A stretch of DNA of 36,772 bases from Syntrophaceae bacterium UBA2210 (GTDB lineage: Bacteria > Desulfobacterota > Syntrophia > Syntrophales > UBA2210): the NCBI GenBank assembly GCA_002327865.1, contig DCUQ01000041.1:4307-41078 (forward strand), written 5' to 3'. A program made the position numbers and the translations under genes. Each line of letters begins with the position of its first letter. The stretch's first letter is position 1. Shown in pieces: positions 15,487 to 23,950 of the stretch. The notes beneath the pieces are model-generated. The model was not told the DNA's origin. It did no database searches and worked only from the letters and a program-made list of their open reading frames with translations.

Positions 15487-16952
15487 CCCAACGCTTTCAA
15501 CGCCCTGTACGCGTACCACTGAGTATACCAGTCACCGGAGGTTTCGATCCTGCGCATGATTTCTCCCTTTACAGAGACATCTCCCCTCCTGCCGAGCGAA
15601 TAAAAGGCCATGCAAGCCACATTCCGGTGCGGATCATCGATCAGGCTTAGTAGAGCACCGATAGTTTCGGGTGTCCGGCTCTTGCTCATAGCCTTTGCCA
15701 GCCAATAACGCTCGGGCACAGTGGGACTTTTCAGTATTTGTTCGTAGGTCTCGAAATCACTTACTTCCATATCCTTTTGTCCGATAAATTTCAGGGCCGC
15801 AACCCTGTTTTTCCAGCTTCCGGATCTCATTGCCTCGGATACGTTTCCTTCATCAACCATTTTGCCGCCACCGCAGCAAAGCAGGATAAGAAGAGAAACT
15901 CCTGTCAGAAAACAGAGGACGGTAGCCATAAAAGAGACTCTTCCGGATTTTACAAACGGAGTTAACACGAGAGAAAAAAGAGTGTGCAGAACGACATAAA
16001 GGATAACGGGAGACCCGGTAAGAAGACAGAAGAAAACAAATTTCCGGAAGAAATCATACCTGTCGGTCTTCATGGAGAAGTCTTTCAGCACGGAACCGGG
16101 ACGGGAAAGAAAGACCGCCGGCGTGACTCGAAGCACGGTTTCCCCCTCGTTCTTGAAAACAAGCATATTCCTTTCCATAGATATATCCAGGTCGACCGAC
16201 GCGTACCCGTTTACGGGAAGGTAGTCATGAAAGAGCAATGTTCGTTTTATACGGTTTGCCGCTACGCCCTCCCCGACCCCGCCGGTGTCACATGTTCTGA
16301 TCATCTTCTGCTCAAGTGATTTGAAAGCTTCCGCGGGATACAAGGTATAGTCGTAATAGAAGTCATTCACCCATTTTCCCGGGGGGCCGGCCAGAAAGAA
16401 GCTGTCCCTGATATTCAGGAACACGTTGCTGCCGGCCATCGGCACCCAAATGAACGCCAGCAAAAGGAGAGGGACGATATGGATCAGTTCGTTCCGGCGG
16501 GTTTTCGCTGTAGTTTGTTCAGGCATCCATATAACTGCAGCGATGAAAACCACAGGGGGGATAAAAAGGAAATAAGAGGTAGCGGCAGGACAGAAACCTT
16601 TTAAATTCACCGGCACGAGAAAGCCTATCCATGCTATCAGGAGAAAGACCAGCGATACGCGGCTACGGGAGAGAATCCGGTCCCATATCCATGCCGCGGC
16701 AAAGGCAAGGATGGAAAGACCGGCGCCCGCCGACAGTGTAAAAAACAGTCCCCCTAAAAAAGCCGAATCCAACGCGCCCAGATTTGCCATGGCATGCCGG
16801 TTGGGTATCGCGAGATAGCCTGCATCCCTTATCGCGACGAGAGAGCGATAAAGCCCGGCATTTGACAGGTAGACCTGTACGGCGGCTATAATATGGGCCG
16901 TAAACAGCCCCGGCAGAAGTATCTTTAACACATTCATCCGGCTACCCGTCAT
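15462..16952 (-). CDS. Polytopic membrane protein with C-terminal HEAT-like repeats
   Basis: This 496-residue protein has about seven hydrophobic segments (roughly 12-30, 62-90, 98-115, 126-143, 157-175, 304-330, 342-360). A polar region (176-300) separates segments 5 and 6. The last 125 residues look like two to three HEAT-type repeats: alanine/leucine-rich helix pairs around 380-395, 415-440 and 445-490, with ends such as AYRALKALG. I recognise no enzymatic motif. A second ATG five codons in (16937) is an equal candidate start. It overlaps the CPBP protease gene by 25 bp, so the two products probably act together. Whether they serve the T2SS they interrupt or are an independent cargo is unknown. 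Confidence 0.6.
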   Translation of the reverse strand: MTGSRMNVLKILLPGLFTAHIIAAVQVYLSNAGLYRSLVAIRDAGYLAIPNRHAMANLGALDSAFLGGLFFTLSAGAGLSILAFAAAWIWDRILSRSRVSLVFLLIAWIGFLVPVNLKGFCPAATSYFLFIPPVVFIAAVIWMPEQTTAKTRRNELIHIVPLLLLAFIWVPMAGSNVFLNIRDSFFLAGPPGKWVNDFYYDYTLYPAEAFKSLEQKMIRTCDTGGVGEGVAANRIKRTLLFHDYLPVNGYASVDLDISMERNMLVFKNEGETVLRVTPAVFLSRPGSVLKDFSMKTDRYDFFRKFVFFCLLTGSPVILYVVLHTLFSLVLTPFVKSGRVSFMATVLCFLTGVSLLILLCCGGGKMVDEGNVSEAMRSGSWKNRVAALKFIGQKDMEVSDFETYEQILKSPTVPERYWLAKAMSKSRTPETIGALLSLIDDPHRNVACMAFYSLGRRGDVSVKGEIMRRIETSGDWYTQWYAYRALKALGWKQAQSK

Positions 16953-17035
16953 AATAGTGATTTATACTTGATCATACCGGTAAACCTATACCATATCCAC
17001 ACCTGCAATTGCCAATGTACAGATGCAATCCCCTG

Positions 17036-17065
17036 TTGAAAAAATCGCCCGCCCTGTGATAAAAA
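17036..17065 (+). promoter_or_regulatory. Candidate promoter immediately before gspI
   Basis: TTGAAA (17036-17041), 18-bp spacer, TAAAAA (17060-17065). The predicted transcription start falls on or next to the gspI ATG at 17072, and the ATG is preceded by a run of T with no ribosome binding site, so a leaderless message is possible. A separate promoter would make sense because two antisense genes lie between gspH and gspI. Confidence 0.35.
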
Positions 17066-17071
17066 TTTTTT

Positions 17072-17458
17072 ATGAAACGAAACATAGCCATCCGAACGAA
17101 ACGGTATTCCAACTTCGGGGGGTTTACCCTGCTTGAAGTCATGATCGCCATGGCAATTCTCGCCACGACACTTGTCGTGGTTTTTCAGTCCCAGTCACAA
17201 AGCATATCCACTACAGGCATAGCGCGGTTTCAAACCACGGCATCCCTCCTCGCTAAGATCAAGATCGCGGAGATCGAAGCCGCGAAACCCGAATTCATTG
17301 TTTCCGACAGCGGGGATTTCGGTGATGATTTCCACGGTTATTCGTGGCAGGTTAACGTAACGGAAACCGGATTTGATAAACTGAAAAAAATCGAGGTGCA
17401 GGTCATAAACGAAATTATGACATCGAACAATTCTTTGCTGTTTGTGTTTTACCGGTGA
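17072..17458 (+). CDS. gspI: Minor pseudopilin GspI
   Basis: A 128-residue prepilin with a long basic leader, cleavage site G17|F18, glutamate at +5 (E22) and the helix TLLEVMIAMAILATTLVVV. The pattern of leucine-glutamate-valine then methionine-isoleucine-alanine is characteristic of GspI, as is the short length. GspI forms the core of the GspI-J-K pseudopilus tip. It resumes the plus-strand T2SS genes after the antisense pair and is followed by gspJ after 6 bp. It lacks a Shine-Dalgarno sequence. Confidence 0.9.
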   Translation: MKRNIAIRTKRYSNFGGFTLLEVMIAMAILATTLVVVFQSQSQSISTTGIARFQTTASLLAKIKIAEIEAAKPEFIVSDSGDFGDDFHGYSWQVNVTETGFDKLKKIEVQVINEIMTSNNSLLFVFYR

Positions 17459-17464
17459 AGCAAC

Positions 17465-18109
17465 ATGAATATATCGAGAGGGAACGGTTTTACGCTTGTC
17501 GAAATACTCGTCGCCACACTAATACTGGCGACAGTCCTGACGACGATATACGCCGCGTATACCGGAACGTTCAAATTAGAAAAAAACGTCCGGTCGAGCG
17601 ATGATATCTACGGCATGGCGAGAACGGCATTCAACAGAATGACGGAAGATATCGAGTGCGCCCGCGGATACAAAAATTCTTTCAAATTCGTGTCGGGAGA
17701 ATTCGGAACAGAAGATTTCATGGAGCTGTCTTTTCTTTCATCTTCGCACCTTAACTTCGGCGATGAACGGTCTTCGGGTATCGCGATGATACGATACTAC
17801 ATCATAAAAGATACCGACGGGGACAACTATAGCCTTAAAAGGATGGATGAGTTGTATCGGGGTGAAGCAATAGAATCGGGAGACAGGGGATACATACTCT
17901 GTACCGGGCTCCGGTCCCTGGCCTATACCTTCTATGACAGGAATGGAACGGAATCCGACTCCTGGGACTCCGAGTCTCCTCTGACGTCCCAGTCAAGTAG
18001 ACTACCTTCCGTTGTTCTCATAAAAATGAATTTTACAGATCCCTACGACACAGACAACCCGTACCGATTCATGACAAAGATATCTCTGCCGATGGGGAAA
18101 AATCCATGA
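17465..18109 (+). CDS. gspJ: Minor pseudopilin GspJ
   Basis: The 214-residue preprotein has cleavage site G8|F9, glutamate at +5 (E13) and the helix TLVEILVATLILATVLTTIY. The following MARTAFNRMTEDIECA stretch is typical of GspJ. With GspI and GspK it forms the pseudopilus tip complex. Its stop overlaps the gspK start in an ATGA arrangement. Size and order agree with the family. Confidence 0.9.
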   Translation: MNISRGNGFTLVEILVATLILATVLTTIYAAYTGTFKLEKNVRSSDDIYGMARTAFNRMTEDIECARGYKNSFKFVSGEFGTEDFMELSFLSSSHLNFGDERSSGIAMIRYYIIKDTDGDNYSLKRMDELYRGEAIESGDRGYILCTGLRSLAYTFYDRNGTESDSWDSESPLTSQSSRLPSVVLIKMNFTDPYDTDNPYRFMTKISLPMGKNP

Positions 18110-19074
18110 GAAAGATTATCATGAACGACCGTGGAATGGCTCTGATACTGGTAATCCTCATGGTGAGTATCATTACAGCGGTAACACTCCTGCTTAACAA
18201 GGCATCGAGGTCCCAGATCGATGAAGCGGCGAACCTGAGAGATGGGATCGAAACGGCCTGCCTGTCGAAATCCGGGTTTTGCATTGGAGAGGCGCTCCTG
18301 TCCGAAGACGATAACGACTTTGATTCGCTGAACGAAAGCTGGGCCAGATCGGAGCAGCTTTCCTCATACTCGGCGGAGCTGTTCGACGCGGGGCATATCG
18401 GCCTGCGCATCGAGGACGAGACCGGGAAAATTCCTGTTAATGCTCTCGTGAACGGTACTGAATACAACGAAAAGATAAAGAATCTTTTTATACTCTTTCT
18501 GAACCTGCCGGAATTCGATCTCACCGAACAACAGGCAGGAGAGATCGTCGACGCCATAAAGGACTGGATAGATGAAGATGATGTGACCACCGGTTTCGGC
18601 GCGGAAAATATGTACTATGAAGGGCTGGAAAACCCATACCCATGCAAAAACGCTCCTCTGGATTGTATTGAGGAACTTTTAATGATAAGAGGAATCACGG
18701 AAGATTTATACTACGGTACGGACAATACGCCCGGCATCGCGAATTACGTCACCCTGTACGGCAAAGGCGTTATAAACATCAATACCGCTTCGAATATAAT
18801 ACTGAAAGCGTTGTCCGATGAGATTACGGATGAAATGGCGGCCGATATGGACGAGTTCCGAAAAGACGAGGGAAACGATCTTTCAAGTCCCTCATGGTAT
18901 AAGAATGTCCCGGGGATGACCGGCATAACCATAGATCCCGGGCTTATAACCACTAAAAGCAATACATTCAGGATCACTTCCACGGGTTATCTGAACGATA
19001 TGAGCAAGAAGGTATGCGGTGTAATAGAGAGGGATAGCGGAACAGTAACAAGGTTGACCTGGAAGGTGGACTGA
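18106..19074 (+). CDS. gspK: Minor pseudopilin GspK (tip)
   Basis: The 322-residue protein has the prepilin cleavage site G10|M11 but a leucine rather than glutamate at mature position 5, the normal state for GspK. A large globular domain follows with VNALVN and IKDWIDEDD, and a C-terminal GVININTAS segment reminiscent of the helix-hairpin-helix-like region of GspK. GspK caps the pseudopilus and has a bulky body. It overlaps gspJ by 4 bp (ATGA) and gspL by 1 bp (TGATG), so translation is coupled on both sides. Confidence 0.93.
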   Translation: MRKIIMNDRGMALILVILMVSIITAVTLLLNKASRSQIDEAANLRDGIETACLSKSGFCIGEALLSEDDNDFDSLNESWARSEQLSSYSAELFDAGHIGLRIEDETGKIPVNALVNGTEYNEKIKNLFILFLNLPEFDLTEQQAGEIVDAIKDWIDEDDVTTGFGAENMYYEGLENPYPCKNAPLDCIEELLMIRGITEDLYYGTDNTPGIANYVTLYGKGVININTASNIILKALSDEITDEMAADMDEFRKDEGNDLSSPSWYKNVPGMTGITIDPGLITTKSNTFRITSTGYLNDMSKKVCGVIERDSGTVTRLTWKVD

Positions 19075-20606
19075 TGCCGGAAAAAATTCTCGGTCTCGAT
19101 ATCGGCAGTAACAGCATAAAGGCTGTCAGGATCACAGCCGGCCTGCGGGGATACGAAATTACCGGCGTATCTCTTATCGATATTAATGAAGCGGGCGGGA
19201 CAGAAGACGCTTTGAAAAAACTGCTTGAAGGCGACCCCTCCAGGAACATTGTGTGCATAACATCGCTTCCCGCAGAGAGTTTTTCCTTCCGCAGCATAAA
19301 ACTCCCCTTCAAAGACAAAAAAAGGATCGACAAAACAATAACGTATGAACTCGAACCGCTTCTTCCCTACCCCGTCGGTAACACACTCATAGACTATGTG
19401 GTTGTTGACCAGGGAGATCAATCGGCAATATTCGCGGCAGCCATTCCCGAATCCGTTGCAGGAGAACTGACCGGGCGTCTCGAAGGATGTCATCTGGAAG
19501 CATCAATAATCGATATAGATCCCGTCCCAATCGTTTCAAGAATCATGTCAGGCGGCGATGTGGAGTGCGGGCTTCTCCTGGACATAGGTGGCAACGCCAC
19601 TACGGGAGTATTGTTCGGAGACAGGAAAATCTTCCACATACGGCATTTCAACTTCGGCGGATCACATATCACCGAAACCCTGGCAATAGCAGCCGGTATA
19701 GAATTGACGGAGGCCGAAGAGAAAAAACGGGCGGGCGACACAGGGAAAAACGCAGAAGATATATCGAAAGTATGCCGGAAATTCTTCCTCGAGATAAGGA
19801 ACACCCTGGAATTACTGAAACTGAAGGGAAATCTTGGTAAAGAACCCGGGATGATCTTCCTGACCGGAGGTGGAGCGCTCTACCGGCCGCTCAGGGAAGA
19901 AATGGAGGAATTTTTCTCTCTTCCCGTGGCGTTATGTGACGTCTCCGCTGCGAAAGACATCACCATGGCAGAGGGCATTGAGACAGGCTTCGATCCCATG
20001 CTTATGAACCATGCACTGGCACTCGCCGCCAGGGAGCCTAAAAAGGACGCCGGATTCAATTTCGCCAGGGGAAAATTTAAACCGAAAAGGACATATGAGA
20101 GATTCCGGAAAGATTTTAAATGGGTAGCGGTACTCGTCTTCGCAGTTCTTTGCACCCTCGGAGCCGACATGTACATAGACTATCATTACAGCAGGGTTCG
20201 CCTGGACAGGCTGAAGACTGAAATAACCTCCGTTTTCAGGGAAGCCTGCCCCGAAGTCACAAAGATTGTCGATCCCGTCCAGCAACTTACCGTCAAAATC
20301 GCACAGGCCGGGCAGTCCTCCAGCGGGTTGAACGGCATCAGTTTCAAGATAAAAACACTCGATATCCTGAAAGATATTTCCGAGGCTGTTTCGGGCAATA
20401 CTAATTTTCTTATAACAAGCTTCGCGTTTGACGGAGATACGGTGAAGATCAAGGCCGAAACCGACAATTTTAACAGCGTTGACTGCATAAAAAGCGAACT
20501 CGACAAGTCAAGTCGTTTCAGGGACACGACGATAAGCTCGGCGAACCTTATCAAAAAGGGAACACGGGTCGGATTCGATCTGAGGATGGAAATCGCCGGG
20601 GATTAG
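19074..20606 (+). CDS. gspL: T2SS inner-membrane protein GspL (PilM-like)
   Basis: The 510-residue protein starts with a PilM/actin-like ATPase fold: LGLDIGSNSIKAV phosphate loop, LLLDIGGNATTG at about 165-176, and LTGGGALYRPL near 265-275. A single membrane helix (about 349-366) follows, and then a periplasmic part of about 140 residues with PilN/GspL-like helices. GspL binds the GspE ATPase on the cytoplasmic side and GspM in the periplasm. The strong PilM likeness of the cytoplasmic half, resembling a PilM-PilN arrangement in one chain, is common in this bacterial group. The start codon overlaps the gspK stop. Confidence 0.88.
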   Translation: MPEKILGLDIGSNSIKAVRITAGLRGYEITGVSLIDINEAGGTEDALKKLLEGDPSRNIVCITSLPAESFSFRSIKLPFKDKKRIDKTITYELEPLLPYPVGNTLIDYVVVDQGDQSAIFAAAIPESVAGELTGRLEGCHLEASIIDIDPVPIVSRIMSGGDVECGLLLDIGGNATTGVLFGDRKIFHIRHFNFGGSHITETLAIAAGIELTEAEEKKRAGDTGKNAEDISKVCRKFFLEIRNTLELLKLKGNLGKEPGMIFLTGGGALYRPLREEMEEFFSLPVALCDVSAAKDITMAEGIETGFDPMLMNHALALAAREPKKDAGFNFARGKFKPKRTYERFRKDFKWVAVLVFAVLCTLGADMYIDYHYSRVRLDRLKTEITSVFREACPEVTKIVDPVQQLTVKIAQAGQSSSGLNGISFKIKTLDILKDISEAVSGNTNFLITSFAFDGDTVKIKAETDNFNSVDCIKSELDKSSRFRDTTISSANLIKKGTRVGFDLRMEIAGD

Positions 20607-20643
20607 CACCTCGGTGAAAAGAAAAATAAGGGCATAACGGGAA

Positions 20644-21180
20644 ATGGACTTCCGGACACGATTTAAACTGACAAAACATGAGCGGTACTATTTATCGATC
20701 GGTTCCGTTGCGTTAATCCTTTTCATTGTACTCCAGTTTGTTCTGTTCCCATTTGTAGAAGAAAAGGAAAGGGTCAAACGATCCATCAACGCTAAAGAAC
20801 AGACCCTCAAGGAACTTGTTTCTCTCAGCTCAAAATACACGGTGCTTAAGAAAAATTCGGTTAATATCGAAGAAACCCTCGCCGCCAGGACCGGCAACTT
20901 TACCCTTTTTTCTTTCCTTGAAAAACAGGCCGGGCGAAGCGGGGTAAAACAAAACATAACATATATGAAACCATCAACCGCAACGGCCACGGAATCATAC
21001 CGCGAATCATCCGTGGAGATGAAACTGGAAAATGTAACCCTGGAGCAGCTTGTCGAATACCTCTATCTCGTAGAATCTCCCGAAAATCTGGTCGGAATCA
21101 AGAGGATTTCGATAAAACAAAGCAATGGAAGCCCGCAATATCTCACTGTCCTGATGCAGTTGGCAACATATATAAAATGA
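20644..21180 (+). CDS. gspM: T2SS inner-membrane protein GspM
   Basis: A 178-residue bitopic protein: a short cytoplasmic N-terminus with KLTKHERYYLSIG, one membrane helix (about 17-37), a coiled-coil-like periplasmic stretch (42-75), and a small ferredoxin-like domain ending in a beta strand. This is the standard GspM architecture (about 160-180 residues), and the position after gspL supports the call. GspM partners GspL and GspC. A GGGA site precedes the ATG. Confidence 0.85.
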   Translation: MDFRTRFKLTKHERYYLSIGSVALILFIVLQFVLFPFVEEKERVKRSINAKEQTLKELVSLSSKYTVLKKNSVNIEETLAARTGNFTLFSFLEKQAGRSGVKQNITYMKPSTATATESYRESSVEMKLENVTLEQLVEYLYLVESPENLVGIKRISIKQSNGSPQYLTVLMQLATYIK

Positions 21181-21186
21181 GAAGCC

Positions 21187-21204
21187 CCGGATTCGGGCAT
21201 CCGG
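21187..21204 (+). other. Intercistronic hairpin between gspM and gspN
   Basis: CCGGAT (21187-21192) and ATCCGG (21199-21204) form a perfect stem 6 nt after the gspM stop. GGCATCC (21196-21202) can instead pair with GGATGCC (21225-21231), so two exclusive folds exist. No T-run follows. It may stabilise or attenuate the message in the 89-bp gap. Confidence 0.35.
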
Positions 21205-21269
21205 AACTTACAGGATAAAAAACAGGATGCCGGTAATCAGCGAACCGTAACCCGGGAATTATTACAATC

Positions 21270-22091
21270 ATGAAAATAAAAAAATGGATTACATATACGA
21301 TATACGCCATATTGATTACCGGAATATTCCTGTATGTCCGCTTTCCGTCCGACACCGCGGCGAATTATATAAAATTAATTCTTATGAAAGGTAACCCCGA
21401 CATCGTGTTTTCGTTTGATTCCGTGGATCTCTGCCTTCCACCCGGCATAAAACTGGGTAACGCTGTAATCGGTTTCAGGAATAAACCGGATGTAAGTTTC
21501 AGGACGAACACACTGAAAATCCGACCGGTCGTTTCGCACCTTCTTTCCGGCAAACTGTCATTTCTCCTTGAGGCGGACACATACGGGGGTAACATACGCA
21601 CAGACATACATTTCGCGAACCGTTTGTCGACCGAAGGTCCTTTCAGTATAAATGCCGTCCTGAGCGATGTCGACCTGGGCAAATGTTCCTGTCTCGAAGC
21701 GGCAACGGGGCGCCGGATCAACGGCATATTGAGCGGGTCGCTATCGTATCATGGAAAACAGAGCGGCATTACAAGCGGCACGGGCAACGCCAGGTTTTCC
21801 CTTCTCGATGGAAGAATACAACTACTGAAAGACATTTTCAGTCTGGGCGAGCTCGACTTCGACACGATGGGGGCGGAGATAACTCTAAGAAACCGTACCC
21901 TGAAGATAACCGACATGGAAATAGCAGGAAAACAATTGAGCGGGTCTTTCGGCGGAAACATATTCCTTAATAAAAACATTATGCGAAGCAGGCTGGCCAT
22001 AAAAGGCAATATAAAGATCAATGCCATGGAGACAGAGATCCCGACAACCCTGAACGGAACCCTCGCAAATCCAGTGCCGAGGTTTATGTAA
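21270..22091 (+). CDS. gspN: Type II secretion protein GspN
   Basis: The 273-residue protein has one N-terminal membrane helix (about 7-24) and a periplasmic region rich in beta strands with repeated glycine-leucine patterns, as in AsmA-like and GspN proteins. Its position between gspM and gspC matches the Thermodesulfobacteriota form of GspN, a subunit absent from many enterobacterial systems and of unclear role. No strong ribosome binding site precedes the ATG, and the 89-bp gap before it holds alternative hairpins. Confidence 0.8.
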   Translation: MKIKKWITYTIYAILITGIFLYVRFPSDTAANYIKLILMKGNPDIVFSFDSVDLCLPPGIKLGNAVIGFRNKPDVSFRTNTLKIRPVVSHLLSGKLSFLLEADTYGGNIRTDIHFANRLSTEGPFSINAVLSDVDLGKCSCLEAATGRRINGILSGSLSYHGKQSGITSGTGNARFSLLDGRIQLLKDIFSLGELDFDTMGAEITLRNRTLKITDMEIAGKQLSGSFGGNIFLNKNIMRSRLAIKGNIKINAMETEIPTTLNGTLANPVPRFM

Positions 22092-22095
22092 AACA

Positions 22096-22932
22096 ATGAA
22101 ATCCGGATACCGTACGATAGTCATCCTGCTCGTAATTACCGCCCTGTCATATCTGTCAGTGGACATTTTCTACAGGTTGATTAACGGAAAACTTGCCGGT
22201 GTCGAACCAGGGATGACAGTTGTCGAGAGGAAAACGCTTCCGGTTGTCAGGAAACAATCTCTCGATTCTTACAGTGTTATTTTCGAAAGGAATCTGTTCG
22301 GTTCAACCCGTGGAGCCACGGAAGAACGACATATCAATGTCGATGAACTGGAATCCACAAAACTTAACCTCGTTCTTATGGGAACGGTCTCCGGGATGGG
22401 GGAATTAGACTGCGCCGTCATCGAAGACAAAGATCACAGGAGTCAGGAAATCTTCAGGGTTGGGGATACAGTTGCCTCCGCCACAGTCGTCAGGATAATG
22501 CGCGGCATGGTCGTACTGAACGTCGAAGGCAGAGACGAGATACTGGCCATGGAAGTCGGAACCGATAAAGACATTGCGGAGGGAGGTCCGGAAAGGACAA
22601 CTTCCGGCACCGGAGGTCCCGTCGTTGTAAAAAAGGGCGAGATAGACGAAGCATTGAAAGACATGAACCAGATACTTACTCAGGCCAGAATTCGTCCATA
22701 CTTTTCCGCCGGAAAATCTGAGGGGTTCATAATAAGCAGGATAAAAAAGGGGAGCATATTCCAAAAGATGGGTATGCAAAACGGCGATATCATACAGGGT
22801 GTCGACAACCAGCCAATCAAGAGCCCGGATGAAATTCTGAAACTGTACAACGATCTGAAATCGGGTTCGTCAATACACCTTAACATCAAGAGGAAAGGCG
22901 AAGAGCAGAACCTGGAATATCTTTTCCAGTAG
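22096..22932 (+). CDS. gspC: Type II secretion connector protein GspC with PDZ domain
   Basis: A 278-residue bitopic protein: an N-terminal membrane helix (about 7-25), the conserved SVIFERNLFGS motif (about 59-69), the homology region with LMGTVSG and GDTV segments (95-155), a flexible linker, and a C-terminal PDZ domain (about 195-278, GFIISRIKKGSIF then MQNGDIIQGVDN). GspC links the inner-membrane platform to the N0 domain of the GspD secretin, and the PDZ domain can select substrates. The gene starts 4 bp after gspN. Confidence 0.92.
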   Translation: MKSGYRTIVILLVITALSYLSVDIFYRLINGKLAGVEPGMTVVERKTLPVVRKQSLDSYSVIFERNLFGSTRGATEERHINVDELESTKLNLVLMGTVSGMGELDCAVIEDKDHRSQEIFRVGDTVASATVVRIMRGMVVLNVEGRDEILAMEVGTDKDIAEGGPERTTSGTGGPVVVKKGEIDEALKDMNQILTQARIRPYFSAGKSEGFIISRIKKGSIFQKMGMQNGDIIQGVDNQPIKSPDEILKLYNDLKSGSSIHLNIKRKGEEQNLEYLFQ

Positions 22933-22978
22933 AAGGGCTCCCGCCGGAACCTTGAATAGTTACCCGTAAACCGTCATT

Positions 22979-23950
22979 ATGTACACATCATACTTCGGCT
23001 TAAAAGAAAATCCTTTCAGTATGACACCGGACACGAGATACCTTTTTCTCGGCCCGCAGCACAGCGAAGCGCTCAATCATCTGCTCTACGGCATACATGA
23101 AAAGAAAGGGTTCATGGTGATTACCGGAGGAATAGGGACAGGGAAAACAACTATCTGCAGAAAATTGCTTTCCATTCTTGATAACTCGGTCGACAGTGCC
23201 CTTATATTCAACCCTGCTCTCTCTGAAATGGAACTTCTGGCAACTATCAATCAGGAGTTCGGCATTAAATCGGGAATGGGGAGAAAGACCAAAAAGCGAT
23301 ATATCGACGCGTTAAACAAATTTCTCCTTAAGAATTTTTCTGAAGGCAGGAATGCGGTATTATTGATCGACGAGGCCCAAAATCTTTCACGCGGAGTAAT
23401 GGAACAGATCAGGATGCTATCCAACCTGGAAACAGAACGTGAGAAACTGCTGCAGATAGTACTCATCGGACAGCCGGAGCTGAAGACGCTTCTGACCTCG
23501 CCATCTCTGAAACAGCTCAATGAGAGGATTACAGTCAGATATGATCTGACCCCGTTCAGTCATGATCAGGAAGATCACTATATACGGCACAGGTTCGCGG
23601 TAGCCGGCGGGGACAACGGAACATTCCCCTTCTCCGGTCAGGCATGCAGGACTATACACCGCTATTCCGGGGGTATTCCACGGCGCATAAACGCCATTTG
23701 TGACAGGGCGTTGCTTATAGCATACAGCAGGGATTACGGCACCATTACCAAGGCGATCATCAGGGAAGCCATACACGATATAGGCGGCGGCTATCAGGCT
23801 TACACGACAAACCCGGGAAGAAAAAAGAATCGCCTGTTGCTTCTCTCGGCACTGATTATTATTGTCCTTCTGGCGCTGGCAGTCGTGGCAAACCAGGATG
23901 TGATCTTTGATTTCTTCTCGAATACGGGTATTTTTACGGGGAACAGATGA
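22979..23950 (+). CDS. gspA: ExeA/GspA-type AAA ATPase
   Basis: The 323-residue protein begins with MYTSYFGLKENPFSMTPD, the typical ExeA start. Walker A follows (GGIGTGKTT at about 51-59), then Walker B (AVLLIDEAQ), a sensor region IGQPEL, and a C-terminal helix near residues 280-300. Only about 20 residues follow the helix. Aeromonas ExeA (about 550 residues) has a peptidoglycan-binding domain there, which is missing here. GspA with GspB helps assemble the secretin multimer through the cell wall. The gene overlaps the next one by 4 bp (ATGA), as gspA-gspB pairs do. No ribosome binding site is obvious. Confidence 0.85.
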   Translation: MYTSYFGLKENPFSMTPDTRYLFLGPQHSEALNHLLYGIHEKKGFMVITGGIGTGKTTICRKLLSILDNSVDSALIFNPALSEMELLATINQEFGIKSGMGRKTKKRYIDALNKFLLKNFSEGRNAVLLIDEAQNLSRGVMEQIRMLSNLETEREKLLQIVLIGQPELKTLLTSPSLKQLNERITVRYDLTPFSHDQEDHYIRHRFAVAGGDNGTFPFSGQACRTIHRYSGGIPRRINAICDRALLIAYSRDYGTITKAIIREAIHDIGGGYQAYTTNPGRKKNRLLLLSALIIIVLLALAVVANQDVIFDFFSNTGIFTGNR

